Part shown: piece by piece, positions 34,629 through 45,138 of the stretch
Layout of the letters: each line of letters begins with the position of its first letter
How positions within the stretch are numbered: the first letter of the stretch is position 1
From: Steinernema hermaphroditum
Lineage: Eukaryota > Nematoda > Chromadorea > Rhabditida > Steinernematidae
Direction: 5' to 3'
NCBI GenBank assembly: GCA_030435675.1
Contig: CM059623.1
Location: forward strand, 10,442,012-10,506,011
Length of the DNA stretch: 64,000 bases
Position numbers and translations under genes: made by a program
Notes under the pieces: model-generated
What the model saw: only the letters and a program-made list of their open reading frames with translations
What the model was told of the DNA's origin: nothing
Databases searched by the model: none

Positions 34629-37117
34629 TTAGCAGACTCCACAGGTTCTGGGGCACAAATCGCGAACCCAGGCGAGATAAGTAGGGTTGGTGCTGTTGCA
34701 CGAAGCCTGAGTGGCGCACTCGGCTTTCTTGTCAACACATACACCATTTCCATTTCCAGCATTGTAGTTCACAGTGGTACGACTGAAGAGTCAGCTCAAT
34801 GAGATGCCAAGAATCGAGCTCTGGCATACCGAGTATACTGGTAGTTATTAGTGTATCCGTTTGACATTGGCCCTCCGCAAAACCCGCAAGAACGAGAACA
34901 TTTCTGCCGGCGCAATTCAGGAGTATAGAATGTGTTAGTGCAGAATCCATTGCTGACCCATGTAGTACATCTGAAAACAGATAATTAGTGCATTCGAATG
35001 CTTTAAGTGCTTCTCCACTTTGTTTGAAAGTAGTGTTTGATAAAATTAGTACGGAGGCCGGTTCATCCAGCCAATTTACATTGCGAATCACAGAATAGCT
35101 GCTCAGTTCGATTAAAAACACTTGTGTTACAACATGCTCTGAACTTTGGTCTTTGAGCTTGTCCGCACCGTGCAAATTTTCGGAAATCATTATTATCCAT
35201 TCGATTTTGTAGCGAAAACCATGCCTAACCTTAATGTCACTTTCGAGAGCACGGTCTCCACCACAAGTCCTAAAGTCAGTCATAAGTCGGGCGCATTTCT
35301 GACAGTCAGTTTCCGTTTCTAACATGATCCACATTGCTGAAAAAGCAGATTTTATTGAAAGCGTCAGATAAAAAGTAGGCTAGGATGCCTCCTTTGAACA
35401 GTGCACATTTTTAGCAAAATAGTTGTAAATCAAATGCACTAGTTCAAAAAGCGGTTTACTTTACATTTTAGAACCAAATTAAAAGATGTAAGCCGATAAA
35501 CTTACCCTAACTCGTCAACGCAGTTTTGGGAAGAAGGAGTTGTCGGAGTTGACATTGGTACCCCACAAAATCCACAGGAAACAGGGCATTTCTTCCGGCG
35601 AAATTCACGAGGATAGAATGTATAAGTGCAGAACCCATTGCTCACCCATTCAGGACACCTAAAAAGAGATATAGTCGGAATCATGGTTGGGTGAGCTTAG
35701 CGCGCATGTTTTTTGAGCGCTGAATTTAGCGCTCAATCTCAAATCACTAGGTGTAAGTCTAAACTGCAAGAGAACTACGCCTAATGCCAGGCCCTGTGTA
35801 AGAATGAAAACGATGCTCGCTTCGAGCTGTCACTTTTGGTTATTATGCTAGATTTACATTGCGAAAAATGCGTTCTAAATTCCGCGCTCTAAAAGTGCGC
35901 GCTAAGTTCACTCAACAAAGCCAATCGTCCGTGGTCGCCTAAGCTCACCCTTTCTCGTCAATGCAGCTTTGGGGATCAGGAGTTACCATTGGCACGCCAC
36001 AAAACCCACAAGAAAGAGGGCATTTCCTCTGGAGGAAATCACGAGGATAGAATGGATGAATGCATAATCCATTGCTCGCCCATTCAGGACACCTGAAGAC
36101 GATATAGATGAATGTAGATCTATGTGTCTCATCAAACTTACTGTTTATCTTCTATGCAATTTTGAGGTGTAGGAGTTATCGTGGTCGTCGTTTTGGGATT
36201 GTGAGGCCTTTTGTCGCAGAGATTGCAGGTGACAGGGCACTTTTTGAGTATGTCGAAGCCACCTTCACCCCATGTTTCCGTGTTGTACAAGTGGCACAGG
36301 TTCTTCACTGCGTCACAATCAGAAGGCTTCAAAGTGTCAGCGCAATCGCCTCTTTGACGAGGAATTGTGGAAGGAGCTGTCGTCGTGGTTCTCCTTGTAG
36401 TCATAGTTCGTCTTGTGGATGTGGTTGGAGGTTTAGAAGTTGTGGACACTGTAGTTGTTGTAGTGGGGGCAGAAAGACACGTAGAAATAGATGCCGCCGT
36501 TGTTGTAGTTATCGGAACAGTAGTCGTTGGTTCTTCATATGACTAGATACTGAACAGAGGGCAAGGGTACCTGGTTCTGGAGTAGTTGTGTCGCCGCAGA
36601 ATTTGCATGTTTTTGCGCAGTTCTTGGAAAGATAATCGAACTGCGACGCGTCTCCACAGTGGTTGACAAGCAGCGAGCAGATGGGAGCTTCATCGCTGCA
36701 ACTAGACTCAACTGCTGGTGTGGCGTTGCACACTTCACACGATTTCGCGCAGTCCGTAGAAACAGTCAAAGACGGCTCCCTGCAGAAGTGGCGGTTCATG
36801 GTACAGTATGTGGCAGGAGCTGCGTCGACGCACATTTCAGAAGACACACTAGAATAGGATATCCGATTTATTTAGATGGATGTTAATACTCTGAGGATAG
36901 CAACGAGAATCGAGATGCTTTTCCTGGGAAAGACTTCGAATGGGGTGAAGAATTCAGCACCTTCACTTCTCCTTCTGGAGGGGCAGAATCAGCGCAATTT
37001 TCGGAGCCACCTTCTTGGCACCCTAGACGAACCATCTAATACAACATAAGGTATCTTCTTACCTAAGGTGGGGGAACACAATAAAAGCAAAGGCAGAAAT
37101 ACGACCAGAGAGCTCAT
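34629..37117 (-). CDS. Secreted protein with seven ShK domains
   Basis: The signal exon starts at 37117 (MSSLVVFLPLLLLCSPT). Domains 1 and 2 (CVDAAPATYCTMNRHFC; CSDEAPICSLLVNHC) lie at 36840-36580. A Thr-rich linker and domain 3 (CADTLKPSDC...CPVTCNLC) follow at 36450-36140. Domains 4-6, at about 36090, 35660 and 34975, are near-copies of each other (CPEWVSNGFCTYTFYPREF, KCPVSCGFCG), each in its own exon. Domain 7 (CVDKKAECATQASC...CPRTCGVC) ends at TAA 34629-34631. Domains 1-2 align in order with domains 1-2 of the gene at 41922, so the two are tandem paralogues. Domains 4-6 arose by exon duplication. Introns after domain 6 are approximate. Confidence 0.82.
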
Positions 37118-38029
37118 ATCCGTTCTAACATTGATACATTTCCAGCTCTCTTATAGCGAACAAAGGCCAAAAGCCAAACGCTGACTCAGATATATTTTTG
37201 TATCCACAACGTTCCTATAATCCATATTGAAAAGGCTAGAAATAGAAGAAAAAAACGGACAAGATACCAGAACGTAGAGCTGCTACGATGTCGAGCTCAT
37301 TTCGAATATCACTTTTCGAGCTGTACCAAGTCAGCTGAGTAATTGACGTCAAATATGCAGTGCGTATGGCTACTGTCTCCATTTGCACAAAAACATGGGA
37401 AAATTATTTTGAGTTTATGTGCATTTGACTATTATTTTACCCAATCAATCTCAGATACAGTGCCAGATAACGCTTTACGTTCTCCTTAAATGATTTATCT
37501 TCTCGACTCGTCGGCATTGCGCCGTTCAGAACGTCATATAAGTAGTCGCAGCCTCTCATCTGGCATCGGCGGTAGAGGCGGCATCATAGCCGAATATGGC
37601 GATCCCATCGGGCGCGGGCATCGAAGCGAAGAAGAACTGAATCAGATAGAGCACAGCGGACAGAAGATATCCCATCATCGGGGGCTGGATACTTGGACAT
37701 TGTCAACGCATCTATGGCGGCTTCCGAGGGTGGCTGAGTTTCCTTTTTATTTCTTTTCGGAATCTGTATGCACCATTTTTGGAGATTTGTAGAGCAACGA
37801 TCTCGCAAATGGTATGAAGGATGATGTGTTGTTTGTTCTAGCGGTGTTTTTGTGGAAGTTGCTGAGATTGTTTTATTTGAAAAACCATTTAGTTGGGTTG
37901 TGGTCTACTTGTCGCTGAGTTCACTCATATGGTTCTTCTGGCCTCGACTCAGAGCTGTTCACAATAACCACGCACGTATGCATTTATATTTCATTGTTCG
38001 AAAGCAGAGCGCATCATAATTTTTGTCAC
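37118..38029. other. Intergenic; contains one R1 repeat copy
   Basis: No gene found. Holds the minus-oriented R1 copy at 37495-37690. A CTATAAG TATA-like box lies about 35 bp upstream of the seven-ShK gene start. Confidence 0.5.
37495..37690 (-). repeat. Dispersed repeat R1, degenerate inverted copy
   Basis: Matches the reverse complement of 10700-10870 in order: GACGTCATAT-like, GGCGATCCCAT, GCGGGCATC..AG.GCGAAG, and a trailing GAGCACAGC. Less similar than the copy at 15695. Confidence 0.5.
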
Positions 38030-38830
38030 TCAAGTTATGTCAACACAGTTATTGCATTCACAGCAAGGTGGTGGAGGAAGCAGCGGGGTGCAAAGTCCAC
38101 AGGTCACGGGACACTGCCGTGCCATGGTGTCGTGGCGTTGTTCTTTGTAGCACTTATGACTGTGCTTGTGACAGAGGGGAGAATGATCGACGCACTCATC
38201 TAAAATTTTCGGTTAGAGTCCAGCTGTGGTGAGGTGCATAAGAACTTTGGGGAAAAGGTGGGCGCTTAGCGGTGCAGCCATCGCAGCGATTGCAGGTCCT
38301 CGGGCACTGTTCGGTCATAACGTCGAAATAGTAGAGGTTGTTACACAGGTGTTTCCTGTAAGGACAATCAGTTCCTTTGTCACGACATGTGCCTAAACAT
38401 AAGAAATAATCATGCCGAAGCTGTACAGCACTGGTACTTGGCCTTGGATTCGTGAACGGAGGCGTCGCAGTAGTGGTGGGTGGTCTTGTAGTGGCTACTC
38501 CTGTGGAAAAAGGGCCGATGCAGGAGAATGGCTCCTCCGCTCTGACTCCCTTTATAAGTTCCACGCACGCGGTCGTCCAAACTGCAGTGAATGCTCGCCC
38601 AAAACAACGGGATGCGCAAAGCCACGCTAAGTACGCAAACCGCTGTCGCCACGCGGTAAATCCACAAGACTGCAGCACAATACCGACTTAGATCGCGACA
38701 ACCCGAATGTTGTCGGCCTAAGTTCCGCGAGAAAGCAGTGATCGTTCGTCCCGGATGACGAAGAGGATCAAAGCAGATAGTGGCACGCAACACGACTATG
38801 TTCGTCCACAGATAAACTCGAAAGGTGTAC

Positions 38831-39328
38831 TGCAGCGAGACGTTTCGACGCGATCTTCTTGCAGCCGTGGTGGATGCGTCTTCCGATGACTTGCTGCTGG
38901 ATCTGTCGCCGAGCGACCGCGACGACCGAACGGGCGAGATTCACCAGTGTGACTCTCGCAACGATTGACTTGCTAGCGTAGCGCGCGAGTGCGTGGCGTG
39001 CATGATACTGTATTTCGTATACCCGTTGTTGTTACCGTTTGTTCTCACCCTTGTTCCTTCTTCCCTTTTGTTCCTGTTTTGTTGTGTGCGTTGAAGGTTT
39101 GAGTGTTCTATTAAATCTCTAACCCGATACGTGATCTCTTTTCCCGCGTGGCCGCTGGCAATTGTACATTGCCTGCGAATTGGCGAGCAGATCAGACGAC
39201 AACCGCGAGACGAACTCGAACGATCCTGCGCAGGATCAGAGACAGTTATCACTGTAATGCTTTGCAATTAACATAACAATCAACAGAAATGAGGCTCAAA
39301 GAAGGTCGCAGACACATTTGTCGCGACA
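38831..39328 (-). repeat. 3' LTR (full length)
   Basis: About 498 bp, TG...CA on the minus strand. It contains the 334-bp segment (38904-39237) missing from the partner LTR, bounded by GGATC at 38899 and 39233. Confidence 0.72.
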
Positions 39329-39428
39329 CTCCCGGCCCAGAAAAGAGGTGAAATAAGTGATAAGTTTTCCGAGTACGTGGAAGTTCCCATGGATGCTAAG
39401 TGAATGGGAGGATGAGAGACGTAAACCA

Positions 39429-40346
39429 CTATTGCTCCGAAGAGCCATCGTCTTGCTTATGTTCTAATTCCTTTTCGAAATCGGCGTTGTTTCTCGCATC
39501 GATGCGATTCTTGTGCTTCTTCGCTTGCTTAGGAACCGACTTCAAGCGATTGACCGCTCCAGGGCCTGCCTTGTCGGGAGGTTTCGTGTCTTCCTTTCGG
39601 CCTCCTTTCGCCGCTTTCTTCAACAGGATGTGCGGTTTGCCGGCGCTTGCTTCTTCGCTGCGTCTCTTCGGTGCACGGTGATCGGGCTTCCTGGTCTTGA
39701 CGATTGAGAGACGGCTGCATATGGATCCCTTGCCGCTGGACTGACCTACACTCGTGTCGCACGAGCCTGCCGTCCCGAGATTTCTGTTGCGTTGAGTGGA
39801 CATGTTCTTCTTCGTTTCTTGTTCAAATACTTTGATACGTTCTTTGAATTGGAGTTGGTCCTTCGCCTCGTACTCCGCGCGCAAGACATTCGAGCGTTCT
39901 TCGTTGTTCTTTGCAGCGCTCTTGTTTTTTGACTGCTTCTTCTCCCTCGGAGTTCGGATTTCGGCGTTCAGCCTCTTGTGGTTCTCGTTCCCACTGTTCA
40001 TCGAGTCTTTCATCTCCTTCAGTGTCGCTTTGAACTGCTCCACTAGTTGCACGCGTTCCTTGAACGACGCATAAAAGTTCGGCCAATCCCAGGCCTTTCC
40101 AGTGAACACTGGTAGGCTAAGTTGGGGCAATCTTGGCGCGATTTCCGAACCAAATGCGTTGCCGCCTTTCACAACTGATTTTGGAGATGTACGCATGTTG
40201 TACACTTCGTCTTCCAAATCGTTAACTAAGTCTCTGATCGCCATAAGTACTTTGTCGGCTTCTTCGATCAGTTCGTTCCATTTGACATCACCCATGGAGT
40301 TGCTGTTGGTGATTTCTTGCCTTGTGTCAGCAATATCGACCTTCAA
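39429..40346 (-). CDS. Gag-like protein of the LTR element (DUF1759-type region)
   Basis: An intact frame of about 305 codons, open upstream into the 5' LTR at 40491; there is no in-frame ATG near the 5' end. It carries LPQLSLPVFTGKAWDWPNFYASF, the conserved signature (LP.L.LP.F.G....W..F...F) of the gag-like region in BEL/Pao elements. A Lys/Glu-rich coiled-coil stretch (LKEMKDSMNSGNENHKRLN) and a basic C-terminal half (DHRAPKRRSEEASAGKPHIL) follow. No protease, reverse transcriptase or integrase follows. Gag proteins package element RNA; here the frame probably survives only because the insertion is recent. Confidence 0.65.
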   Translation of the reverse strand: MKVDIADTRQEITNSNSMGDVKWNELIEEADKVLMAIRDLVNDLEDEVYNMRTSPKSVVKGGNAFGSEIAPRLPQLSLPVFTGKAWDWPNFYASFKERVQLVEQFKATLKEMKDSMNSGNENHKRLNAEIRTPREKKQSKNKSAAKNNEERSNVLRAEYEAKDQLQFKERIKVFEQETKKNMSTQRNRNLGTAGSCDTSVGQSSGKGSICSRLSIVKTRKPDHRAPKRRSEEASAGKPHILLKKAAKGGRKEDTKPPDKAGPGAVNRLKSVPKQAKKHKNRIDARNNADFEKELEHKQDDGSSEQ

Positions 40347-40419
40347 TTCGTTGCTGGTTGAACGCTTCGGATTTTGTCTCCTTGCACTTTTTGCTTGATG
40401 TTGAAGATCATGTAAAAAC

Positions 40420-40583
40420 TGCAGCGAGACGTTTCGACGCGATCTTCTTGCAGCCGTGGTGGATGCGTCTTCCGATGACTTGCTGCTGGATCAGAGACAG
40501 TTATCACTGTAATGCTTTGCAATTAACATAACAATCAACAGAAATGAGGCTCAAAGAAGGTCGCAGACACATTTGTCGCGACA
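40420..40583 (-). repeat. 5' LTR with internal deletion
   Basis: 164 bp matching both ends of the 498-bp LTR but joined at a single GGATC, as expected for a deletion between short direct repeats. Confidence 0.7.
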
Positions 40584-41922
40584 ACTCCACACCGGTTGCA
40601 GGTCTTCGGGCAAATCTCGGTCATCCTATCGTAGTCGTTTGGGTTGTTGCAGTTACTCTTGTAGTAAGAGCGCCAGTAATCGTTGTCTTTGCAGTTTGGA
40701 GTTGTAGTGGGTCGGGAAGTCGTTCTTCGAGGCGTCGTGGAAGTGGTTGGTGGCCTGGAAGTGGTCGAGGTCGTCTATGGTGTTCTAGTTGTTCTGGGGG
40801 ACGTGATCCTTCTTGTAGTACTGGTGGTCACGATGGGAGGTCTTCTTGTGGTGGATGTTGTTATCGTTGGTCTCACCGTACTGTTCCTAGTTTCGTTGCA
40901 AAACTGGCAAGTTTTGGCGCAAATGTGCACCAAAGTAGGGTAATATGTGCTATTATGACAGAAAGGAATATTTTTTGCGCATGTCTCCGGAGAAGCTTTG
41001 TCGATACATTCAGGATTATGATCAACTCCAACTCCAACTCCACAGTCGTCATACATTGCTCCAGAAATGCATAATGATGAGGTTGTCGTTGGATAAGCAG
41101 TTGTTGGTGCAGTGGTAGTCGTTGGTTCCGTGCAGAACTTGCACGTCTTGGCGCAGTTCTCTGAGAAGTAGTCGATCTTCTCTGGGTCCCAGCAATGAGT
41201 GATTGTCAGGTCGCATACGGGAATTTTGTCGACACACGGCTCCGCAGGTTTTGTGCCGCCACACACTTGACACGTCTTCGCGCATTTCTCAAGAAGCTCC
41301 TTGGACAGGTACGGGTCGTCGCAGAACTGACGGTTCATGGAACAGTACTCTTCGGGAGCTATGTCGACGCAGACGGGAGCGTCGGACAGGACACCAATGT
41401 GAGAACTGAAAAGCTACAGGTTTCAATGCATTCAAATGGTCTTTTACCCTGCAGACGCTGATTGCAAAACGTCTAAGAATGGCAGAGAACGACGAGAACT
41501 ATTCGAGAATAAGTCCAAGGAGGACGAACTGTAAAGTACCATTTAGTAAATTACTACCAGCACTTAAAGACTAAACACTATAAATCTAACATTTTTACCT
41601 GGAAGGCGCAGGAGGATATTCAAGGAACTTTGAGCGCCTCTCTACGGAAGGTGTCTCCGTAGTTAATAAGGATCCAACCTCCGATCTGTGTTCAAGTGGG
41701 CTTCCTCCTACCGATCCAGAAACAGAGTTGTCCGAAGAGTTTCCTGCTGTCGTATTCACGTTGTTCTCTAAAGAGACCTCGGATGGCGCGGCACATTCTT
41801 TGCCGTAATCGCCCTCTTCGCAACCTAAGAACGAAGCTGGACTACTTAGCGCTGATAGCTTCATTACCCAATGCGACAGTAGTCAACAGAAGAAACGGTA
41901 TAAGCACGATCAAACGCCTCAT

Positions 41923-42336
41923 GGCCGCTCGATCAGATGGCACAAAGAAGGCTAGGAGCCCTTTTATAGGTCACGAAGACTGAAGACTAATCGATGAATC
42001 AGCGTGGTTTTTCTAAATACAGCATCCGTCATCCTAATTTGGGAAATTCGAGAAATGTCGCTGAAAGAAGAGTAAGCAAAGTGAAAAAACGCCACCCTCT
42101 CCATACCAGAGCAGACTGCTATTAACCGGGTTTTTTAAAGTACCAACATTTTGTTGAAGAAAACCACCTATCCAGTGCATATATCATGAGTTGAGTTTGA
42201 GTTTATTTCGTGAATCAAAGGCTTACGCCTTGTACGACACCGAATAATAGACAAACAGAGGATGTCTTGTTGTAGCCGGCTTCATCCCTGGTGTGGTGTA
42301 TCCATAGGCATTCAACGAATCTTATTGATCCTCAGA
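41923..42336. other. Intergenic; contains a repeat 3' end
   Basis: Upstream region of the six-ShK gene. 42190-42320 belongs to the dispersed repeat described separately. No gene. Confidence 0.5.
42190..42320 (-). repeat. Dispersed repeat sharing the AAGGC..GCCTT 3' terminus (copy 3)
   Basis: The minus strand reads GACATCCTCTGTTTGTCTATT, CGGTGTCGTACAAGGCGTAAGCC, then TTTGATTCACGAAATAAACTC, matching 18840-18915 and the tail of R1 at 10880. It lies immediately next to the stop of the helical secreted protein. Confidence 0.6.
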
Positions 42337-43110
42337 TTAGATTACATCAAAGTTCGGGGAAGGGCTTGTAGAACCGTCGACAGCGAACAGCTTTTTGGCT
42401 TCTTCTCTGAAATTGCAACGTTATAACGAAGTAACGCTGCCGCAAAAGAAGTCACAAGTTTAGCGACATGAATTGGGCGTAAGAGGTGGATTAATGCTGC
42501 CCTTCCAACAGTGTCCACATCCATAAGACATAATGTTAAGCGCTTGTTCAGCTACACCTACAATGACAACAGGAGATCTCCGTTTACGAGAATCTCGTTC
42601 AGTCCAAGTGCCGCGTTAATGTCGCCAATACTGGGAGCTTCGGAAGGCAACAGTTTTGGATGCAGTTTCTGAATCGAAATGAAGGGCAAAGCTGGAAATA
42701 GATTCTGACCTGCGCCCCTTGTTTGCCAATCTTCTCCTTCGACTTTTCATAAAGCTCGGCTTGTTCCTCTTTGACCTTCTCCGCTATCTTTTGCTTGTTT
42801 TCGGCTATAAATTGAGCTACTTCTTCGATTTCCCTCGTAGCATCTTCTCCTTTAGATGAGGTCAAATTGGCGATAGTCTGCAATGAGGATTCTGCAATAA
42901 GCAATCATTCATGATACGTGCCTCCTTGAGTAATTCTTTTCCTTTTAGAGGCGTGCCATCTGGCCCTGTAGGTAAATTTTCAGCAATGTTTTCAAGTTTC
43001 GACCGAACATCAGCCATCAAATCGAAGTGGCCGCGACTGGTGGTGCAGTATCCAGTAGATCGAAGAAGGACAGCAATCGAGAGGAGAGAGAAAGGGCCAG
43101 CAGTCATCAT
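42337..43110 (-). CDS. Small helical secreted protein (possibly SXP/RAL-2, DUF148-like)
   Basis: The start at 43110 gives a hydrophobic leader (GPFSLLSIAVLLRSTGYC). The next segments are LMADVRSKLENIAENLP, ESSLQTIANLTSSKGEDAT and a charged helix REIEEVAQFIAENKQKI running to YEKSKEKIG. After an intron (gtcaga...gattcag) KLHPKLLPSEAPSIGD and LGLNEILVNGDLL follow. The frame meets TAG at 42558, but a gtcatt...tttcag intron joins in phase to EEAKKLFAVDGSTSP, ending TAA at 42337. The amphipathic, cysteine-poor layout resembles nematode SXP/RAL-2 proteins, but no diagnostic motif is certain. A 26-bp intron near 42880 is suspiciously short. A TATATAA box lies about 45 bp upstream. Confidence 0.55.
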
Positions 43111-44145
43111 GGTTCACGGGGAACTGTTCCGTTTACAACTGACCGCTAATATTATATAAGCGGTGACAAGCACTGTTGACCTCCTTTTCGCAGTGGCTTA
43201 TGAGATCGGCAGGAAAACAACACGGCATGCTACGTGACGACGACACCAAAACAGATTTTGAAATGAGGCCGTTTGCAGTTGCATCATAACCAATTCAAAT
43301 TCATTGTTCCAAGTGTTCCGTTCCACAAAATGTCTAATTTCCAAGAGAAGCAGCTTTGCTTTCCAATATTTTTTAGCATTTATTTTCCAAAAATCAACCT
43401 TTGAAAGCGGACGAATTCGGACGCATTCATGGAAATACATTTCAGTTTCAAAGAAAGCATTTCATATGCTCGTCCGAAAGTGCACATAACATGTAGATGA
43501 ATTAGATGCAGGTGTTTTCCGAGGCTTTCCCTTCATTGCATCCGCTTCACGTAAATATGTATAATAATTCGAGCCGTAATAGCTGTGTTCGCTTAAGGCT
43601 AGAATGCCCACATGGCCCCCAGAGGTATCGTTTTTTTTGTGGTTTTTGGCAAACATTCTTCAGTAAGCATTGAAATTGAAACAGGTGCAGAGCAAAGCGC
43701 AAGAGCAAGCGGACTTTGCTCATTTCTCACATCACCATCCGTTCCGATCGCTTCCAAAAATTCCGATCGCATGAGCTAACAATATGTGAACTTCCAACGT
43801 CACCTCCACAATTCCAACCGGGCGCCTTTTATCTGTACTAAATGTATAGCTTCGTGGTTTTCGAACCCTAACGTGACGCAACATCCCGAGGCTAAGCTTT
43901 GTATTTTAGGCGTCGCTGACGGACCACCTTTTGAGCATCTACTGCTAATCTCTTGCCCTTGTGTGATTGCGCCTTTCAGCCCACTCAATGTTTTCGGATT
44001 ATGAGGCGGTCCTTCTAACCTCATCACCCTGTACTCCTTGTGATATAAAGATGGGGACTCCCCTTCTTTGCTGTTTTACTCGGATCTGAAATATTCCTTT
44101 CATCTGCGTTTAAGCAGAAGCTTAGGTGAACTATTACCTTCAGAT
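43111..44145. other. Intergenic; no gene recognised
   Basis: Nothing coding is supported. GATATAAAGATGG at about 44041-44053 is a likely core promoter for the downstream ShK gene. Confidence 0.5.
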
Positions 44146-44439
44146 ATGCGACTTCTTTGCGCCACGATTTTCTGCCTCCTCTTCACTACGGCTCTTGCGG
44201 TGGTCGACATCGATGAGTGGGAGTTGGACATTTGCGAAGGATGCTGTGACAAGTCAAAAGAGTAAGTGGCCCAAAAATTAGTTTTGTCATCGGTGTACGG
44301 TGCTTTCAGTTGCGCGAAGATGGCCGAGCGTGGATTCTGCGATCTGCTGAAACCACCGTTCCGAGAACACTGGGAACCTAAAGTGGCCAGCACGTGCCGA
44401 AAAACATGTGGACTCTGCAAGACTGATGAATATTTCTGA
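44146..44439 (+). CDS. Small secreted single-ShK protein (C-x-x-C-C-D type)
   Basis: Exon 1 is 44146-44261 and exon 2 is 44310-44439, with a 48-bp gtaagt...tttcag intron. A signal peptide (MRLLCATIFCLLFTTALA) is followed by WELDICEGCCDKSKDCAKMA, GFCDLLKPPFREHWEPKV and TCRKTCGLCKTDEYF; TGA at 44437-44439. About 81 residues. The leader and the C..CCD motif match the gene at 46336 in position and intron placement, so they are paralogues. Confidence 0.85.
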
Positions 44440-44901
44440 TGTTCCAATGTACACATAAGATTGCTAACAGAACATGTGAGAATCTGCAATAAATATTGTG
44501 ACCATATGTGTTTTTGTTTTCTTTTGTAAACACGATGTGTTTTTAGAATGGGTTGTCGGGAGATATAAACCACAGTAATATTGGACTATTATGAGCAGTA
44601 TCTTCATTTGACACTCTTTTAAGATGAAATAAATTGAAAGATCGTAGAAAAAACTAGAGAGAAGAAGGGATCTGTTTTTCATTACTCGAAACAGAACTTT
44701 CGTTCCACTCCTCGTTTTTTGCAAACGTTGCAAGAAAGTACACAAGGAATTCAAAGGAAAAATAGAACGATGGTGGGCGATGGAAATATTTCGCTTTTTG
44801 CTAAGTGAACAGAAAATAAAGCATTAATTCTCATCGGCTTCTCCTTTCTTTTTGTCTCCATAAAAGAGCGAATGAGCATCAGGCAGGCCATCCTGACAAC
44901 A

Positions 44902-45138
44902 ATGAAGGTCTTCTTTCTACTTGTACTTCTGCTCGCCTCCGTGGAAGCGTCGGTGAGACGCTGGAACTATGTGGGACATCCTCGCGCCGTCGGCCACTTC
45001 GACAACTTCCGAAACGAGCGACACCCTCGGGACTTCAAGTCCGGAATCGGAGCTTCAGCTCCTGTTTTCCCCGACTACGACGAGCTCAACCAGGAGAAGC
45101 CCCGACGTCTGGGATTGTGCACTTCTGATTATTGCTGA
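44902..45138 (+). CDS. Short secreted peptide precursor, unknown (possible cyclic neuropeptide)
   Basis: A single exon of 78 codons from 44902 (an upstream in-frame ATG at 44872 is possible). Signal peptide MKVFFLLVLLLASVEAS, then an Arg/His/Phe-rich middle (HPRAVGHFDNFRNERHPRDF) and GASAPVFPDYDELNQEKPRR. The final nine residues are LGLCTSDYC, with the only two cysteines. PRR directly before it would be a proprotein-convertase site, releasing a nonapeptide with a six-residue disulfide ring. A CCATAAAAG box lies about 40 bp upstream and AATAAA follows the stop at about 45160. No known family is recognised; a plain secreted structural peptide is an equal alternative. Confidence 0.6.
   Translation: MKVFFLLVLLLASVEASVRRWNYVGHPRAVGHFDNFRNERHPRDFKSGIGASAPVFPDYDELNQEKPRRLGLCTSDYC

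Larger units (their letters stand above)
38831..40583 (-). mobile_element. BEL/Pao-like LTR retrotransposon, deleted copy
   Basis: Two direct repeats begin TGTCGCGACAAATG and end CTCGCTGCA on the minus strand (TG...CA termini). The 3' LTR is 38831-39328 (about 498 bp). The 5' LTR is 40420-40583 (164 bp), which lacks 334 bp between two GGATC copies but is otherwise near-identical. Between them is only a gag-like reading frame; pol is gone. A purine-rich GGGCCGGGAG precedes the 3' LTR. No matching 5-bp target duplication was visible (GGAGT against GTACA), so one flank may be rearranged. Confidence 0.75.
38030..41922 (-). pseudogene. Six-ShK secreted protein gene disrupted by an LTR element and a stop codon
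   Basis: Exon 1 starts at 41922 (signal peptide MRRLIVLIPFLLLTTVALG). Exons 2 and 3 join in phase through AGT (PPAPS/SSSLD). Domains 1-3 occupy 41360-40880. A Thr/Arg linker is cut by an in-frame TAG at 40775-40777 but continues in frame to domain 4 (CKDNDYWRSYYKSNC ... MTEICPKTCNRC), where the LTR element begins at 40583. Beyond it, domain 5 (CRDKGTDCPYRKHLC, 38392-38275) and domain 6 (CVDHSPLCHKHSHKC, to TGA at 38030-38032) keep intact frames and splice sites. Either the gene is dead or the interrupted part is skipped and the 3' exons are transcribed separately. A CCTATAAAAG box lies about 45 bp upstream of the start. Confidence 0.75.
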
